Source: an uncultured Eggerthellaceae bacterium
GTDB lineage: Bacteria; Actinomycetota; Coriobacteriia; Coriobacteriales; Eggerthellaceae
Length of the DNA stretch: 9,613 nt
Assembly: GCA_948829205.1 (NCBI GenBank)
Contig: CAQLOA010000014.1
Coordinates: 2,151-11,763, forward strand
Direction of reading: 5' to 3'
Part shown: positions 6,966 to 9,613 of the stretch, one piece after another
Layout: each line of letters starts with the position of its first letter
How positions within the stretch are numbered: position 1 is the first letter of the stretch
Position numbers and translations under genes: made by a program
Notes under the pieces: model-generated
What the model saw: only the letters and a program-made list of their open reading frames with translations
The model's database searches: none
Told to the model about the DNA's origin: nothing

Positions 6966-8468
6966 CTACTCCCCCTTCGGGGCAGGGCCGGCGCTTGCGC
7001 CGCCGTTGCCCTGTTGGCCGCCCTGAGAGCCCTGAGAGCCCTGCGGCGTGCCGTTCGAAGCGCCTCCCTTTCCGGAAGACCTGCGCCGACGGCGCCTGCG
7101 TCCGGAGCTCGAACCCTGCTTCCCTTCGCCTTGCTTGGCGCGCTGCGCCTGGCCGTCGTCGTGCGCGAGCCCCGACGACTTCTGTCCGGGACGCACGCCC
7201 TGGGCCTGCTTCTGGCCGGAGCCCTTCTGGGACGCCTGGCCCGACTTCCTCGCGCCCGACCCCGAGCGGCGCGAGCCGCCCTGCTTCTTCTGGGTCCGTT
7301 GCCTCTGGCCTCCCTGCTTGTTCTTGCCTTCGCCGTCGACGGTGGTCTTCGACCCGTCCTCGGCCTTGATCGTGGTCGAACGCCTGCGCGGCTGCCGCTT
7401 GGCCTGCGGCTCGCCGCCCTTTCCGCCCTGGCCGTTGCCGCCGCCCGAACCCGAACGGCGCGATCCGCCCCTCTTCTGCGAGCGGGAGGGCCTGTCCTTC
7501 TTCGACTGCTCGTGATGCACCGCCGTCGCGCTTCCCAGCTTGTCCTCGCCGGTGAAGCTGGGGATCGAGAACAGGTCGCCGGCTCCAAACAGCGACACCT
7601 TGGCGTCCTCGACGGCCGCGTCCCAGGCCTCGTCGGACACGGTGGCCCGCTTGCGGTCGTCGGACAGGTCCTCGATGGCCGAGGCGGGCACCTTGACGGG
7701 CTTCTCGTCCTCGACGCGTATGGCGACCGTGTCTCGCGGGACGTCGTACTCGACGACCTTCCCTTCGCCTGCGGGGGTCGACACGACCGCGCCGATCTTG
7801 GGCGCGGCCTTCTTGAACTCCTTGTAGACCTCGTCCTCGTAGCGAAGGCAGCACATCAGCCTTCCGCACAGCCCCGAGATCTTCTGCGGGTTCAGCGACA
7901 GGTCCTGGTCCTTCGCCATCCGGATGGAAACCGGCTTGAACTCGCCGCCAAGCCGCTTGCAGCACACCAGCTGCCCGCAGTGGGCGATGCCGCCCACGAT
8001 GCGGGCCTCGTCGCGCACTCCGATCTGGCGCATGTCGATGCGCACGTGGAATTCCGAGGCCAGCTTGCGCACCAGCTCGCGGAAGTCGATGCGCTCCTCC
8101 GACTCGAAGTAGAAGACCGCCTTGTCGCCGTCGAGCATGTATTCCACGCTTACGGGATGCATGTCCTCGTTGTATTCGCGGGCCATGCGCTTGAAGACGG
8201 GCATGGCCTCGCGGGCCTTCTGCTCCATCTCGTCCGCGCGCTGCAGGTCTTCCTCGGTGGCCACGCGCTTCACGGGCTTGAGCGGGCTCTTCAGCTTCTT
8301 TACATCCTCGTAGGGAACCTCGAAGGGCTCGGATGCGACCACGCCGAGCTCGAGCCCGCGCGCCGTCTGCACGACCACGCTGTCGTCGGCGTGAAGTTCG
8401 ATCCCGTCAGGGTCGAACCAGAGCGTCTTTATGTTGTAGGGCAGATTAACTGGTGCTACCAGCGCCAT
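6966..8468 (-). CDS. ricT: PSP1-domain iron-sulfur protein RicT with long basic low-complexity tail
   Basis: The conserved part is residues 1-300. The PSP1 domain centres on VGGIAHCGQLVCCKRLGGEF (Cys164, Cys169, Cys170) and ISGLCGRLMCCLRYEDE (Cys201, Cys206, Cys207). In Bacillus subtilis the homologue (YaaT/RicT) forms a Fe-S-bearing complex with RicA and RicF that stimulates RNase Y-dependent mRNA processing; no ricA or ricF is in this window. Residues 320-500 are a tail of about 180 residues made almost only of Gly, Ser, Gln, Lys, Arg, Asn and Thr, with two GGSRRSGSG copies and an RRRRRR run, far longer than the roughly 275-residue Bacillus protein. Such tails often bind RNA; that is inferred. 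The start ATG at 8468 lies 23 bases inside the end of holB and has GAGAGG 6 bases upstream. ricT next to holB is a common bacterial arrangement. Confidence 0.93.
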   Translation of the reverse strand: MALVAPVNLPYNIKTLWFDPDGIELHADDSVVVQTARGLELGVVASEPFEVPYEDVKKLKSPLKPVKRVATEEDLQRADEMEQKAREAMPVFKRMAREYNEDMHPVSVEYMLDGDKAVFYFESEERIDFRELVRKLASEFHVRIDMRQIGVRDEARIVGGIAHCGQLVCCKRLGGEFKPVSIRMAKDQDLSLNPQKISGLCGRLMCCLRYEDEVYKEFKKAAPKIGAVVSTPAGEGKVVEYDVPRDTVAIRVEDEKPVKVPASAIEDLSDDRKRATVSDEAWDAAVEDAKVSLFGAGDLFSIPSFTGEDKLGSATAVHHEQSKKDRPSRSQKRGGSRRSGSGGGNGQGGKGGEPQAKRQPRRRSTTIKAEDGSKTTVDGEGKNKQGGQRQRTQKKQGGSRRSGSGARKSGQASQKGSGQKQAQGVRPGQKSSGLAHDDGQAQRAKQGEGKQGSSSGRRRRRRRSSGKGGASNGTPQGSQGSQGGQQGNGGASAGPAPKGE

Positions 8469-9603
8469 CGAAAACCTCTCTTACTTTCATCAACGCGACG
8501 TCGAAACACGTCTCTGGGGAAACATTATAGTCAAGCGACTCCTTGGCCTCGTCCACCTGGCGCAGCGCCTCCGATATGCGGACGATGTCGGCGTATGGCG
8601 CGAGGGCCTCCATCTGGGCCCTGGCGTCGTCGTTTATGACGAGCTCGGACGTTCCCGAGCAGATCATGGCGACGTCACGCAGCCATGACGAGATTATGGA
8701 AAGCGCCTGCTTGAGGTACCCGGAGGTCTCGGAGGACAGGCGCCGCTTGTTGCGCTCCTCTATCTTGCGGATGGCCGACTTCGCCAGGAAGTCCTGGTTG
8801 CGGGCGAGCTCCTCCTCCTGCTGTGCGCGAAGCGTGTCGAGCGGCGCCTTCGACTTCTCGACTATGCCGCGCGCCTCCATCAGAAGCTGCCAGTCGTCCA
8901 TCGAGTCGATGCGCGAAAGCATTCCAAGGAGTTCGCTGCGGAAGAACATGCGCTCGTTGCCGCGCGCCTTGAGGAAGGCGATGGCGTTCGTTATCGAGCC
9001 CGAACACGCCTCCATGGCCTGGCGCGACTGCTCGATGGATGCGCCCGTGTTCTGGCTGACGATGCCCGCGGCTTCGGACGGCGGGATGTGCCTGAACGGC
9101 ACGACCTGGCACCTGGACGCTATGGTGGGAAGCACGCTGTCGCGCGTGCGGCCCAGAAGGATCAGCACCACGTCGTCGGGCGGCTCCTCGAGCGTCTTTA
9201 GAAACGCGTTGGCCGCCGCGCGGTTCAGCAGGTCGACGCGGTCGATGATGTAGACCTTGCGGCTTGCCTGGATGGGTGCTAGCGCCACGTCCGACACGAT
9301 CTCGCGCACCTGCTCGACGAGGTAGCCGCCGGCGCCTTCCGGCTGGTAGAAATGGATGTCGGGATGCGTCTTCCTGCGAACCCGCGAGCAGTTGTCGCAC
9401 GAGCCGCACGCGCCGCCCCGCGGGCCGCTGGCGCCCTTGGGGCACAGGATCGCCTGCGCGAACGCGTATGCCGCCTGCGTCTTGTTCGACCCCGACGGCC
9501 CCGCGAACAGGTAGGCGTGGTTGACGTGGTCGGACTTCACGCTGGACCGCAGGAAGTCGCGTACCTGCGGCTGGCCGAGTATGCTTGCAAAGGCGTCGGA
9601 CAT
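8446..9603 (-). CDS. holB: DNA polymerase III subunit delta' (clamp loader)
   Basis: The 385-residue product is a clamp-loader AAA+ subunit, which helps load the sliding clamp at replication primers. Residues 5-34 (FASILGQPQVRDFLRSSVKS...HAYLFAG) are the usual opening. A P-loop-like GPSGSNKT is at 35-42. Four cysteines (Cys54, Cys66, Cys69, Cys72) form the zinc-binding module. A degenerate Walker B VYIID (117-121) and LKTLEEPP (135-142) follow, and the SRC sensor/arginine-finger motif is at 163-165. The P-loop has Asn in place of the second Gly, and Walker B is IIDRVD, so ATP hydrolysis is doubtful, as is normal for delta'. The C-terminal part is longer and more charged than usual. AGGGG lies 5 bases before the ATG at 9603. 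First gene of the minus-strand run in this window; whatever precedes it (often tmk) is beyond the edge. Confidence 0.93.
   Translation of the reverse strand: MSDAFASILGQPQVRDFLRSSVKSDHVNHAYLFAGPSGSNKTQAAYAFAQAILCPKGASGPRGGACGSCDNCSRVRRKTHPDIHFYQPEGAGGYLVEQVREIVSDVALAPIQASRKVYIIDRVDLLNRAAANAFLKTLEEPPDDVVLILLGRTRDSVLPTIASRCQVVPFRHIPPSEAAGIVSQNTGASIEQSRQAMEACSGSITNAIAFLKARGNERMFFRSELLGMLSRIDSMDDWQLLMEARGIVEKSKAPLDTLRAQQEEELARNQDFLAKSAIRKIEERNKRRLSSETSGYLKQALSIISSWLRDVAMICSGTSELVINDDARAQMEALAPYADIVRISEALRQVDEAKESLDYNVSPETCFDVALMKVREVFDGAGSTS
8475..8480 (-). promoter_or_regulatory. Ribosome binding site of ricT, inside holB
   Basis: On the minus strand GAGAGG precedes the ATG at 8468 by 6 bases while still inside the holB coding region. 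It supports a 23-base gene overlap in place of a later start; the next in-frame Met is residue 81, inside conserved sequence. Confidence 0.75.
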
Positions 9604-9613
9604 GCTAACCCCT

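Noticed and set aside
7000..7510. Tandem DNA repeat or CRISPR-like array in the ricT 3' region
   Set aside because: The repetition is at the level of low-complexity amino-acid composition. There is no regular repeat-spacer spacing.
5902..7965. 687-codon minus-strand open frame across pncB and ricT
   Set aside because: It is a Gly/Arg-rich shadow in a different frame of two well-supported genes, a usual effect of high GC content.
6858..8639. 593-codon plus-strand open frame antisense to ricT
   Set aside because: Composition is Leu/Ala/Arg-rich with no recognisable domain, and it lies opposite conserved ricT and holB sequence.

Overview
The window is GC-rich bacterial chromosome with tightly packed, mostly core genes. 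Protein similarity recalled from memory and the gene set (holB followed directly by ricT, then pncB and degV) suggest an actinobacterium of class Coriobacteriia, perhaps Eggerthellales; I hold this with moderate confidence because no rRNA or marker phylogeny is available here.

Left part (1-2227, + strand): a two-gene unit with stop and start codons overlapping as ATGA. The first gene, cut by the left edge, is a radical SAM/helix-hairpin-helix protein of the 'DNA modification/repair radical SAM' family. The second is its usual companion with a DUF4130 domain. The uracil-DNA-glycosylase-like domain that normally goes with this pair is not seen. The radical SAM protein has a long Ala/Pro tail carrying a QMSLF motif that resembles a sliding-clamp-binding peptide.

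Middle (2228-2569): a gap with no protein gene. It holds a minus-strand tRNA-Thr(TGU) with its own well-formed sigma70-type promoter, an intrinsic terminator right after the tRNA, and a long imperfect inverted repeat (about 2397-2569) that fills the space between the tRNA promoter and the end of the minus-strand operon.

Right part (2570-9603, all minus strand, read right to left): holB (DNA polymerase III delta'), ricT (PSP1-domain Fe-S protein with a very long basic tail), pncB (nicotinate phosphoribosyltransferase), a DegV-family lipid-binding protein, a degenerate 3-hydroxyisobutyrate-dehydrogenase-like protein, and a PflX-type radical SAM protein. Gaps are 52 bases at most, and three of the five junctions overlap, so this is probably one transcription unit whose promoter lies beyond the right edge. 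The genes do not form one pathway: replication, RNA processing, NAD salvage, fatty-acid handling and an uncharacterised radical SAM enzyme share a transcript.

I did not find a clearly new multi-gene system. The points most worth a second look are the clamp-like motif and missing UDG partner of the radical SAM pair, the apparent pseudo-enzyme with its acidic tail, the low-complexity RicT tail, and the inverted-repeat element.
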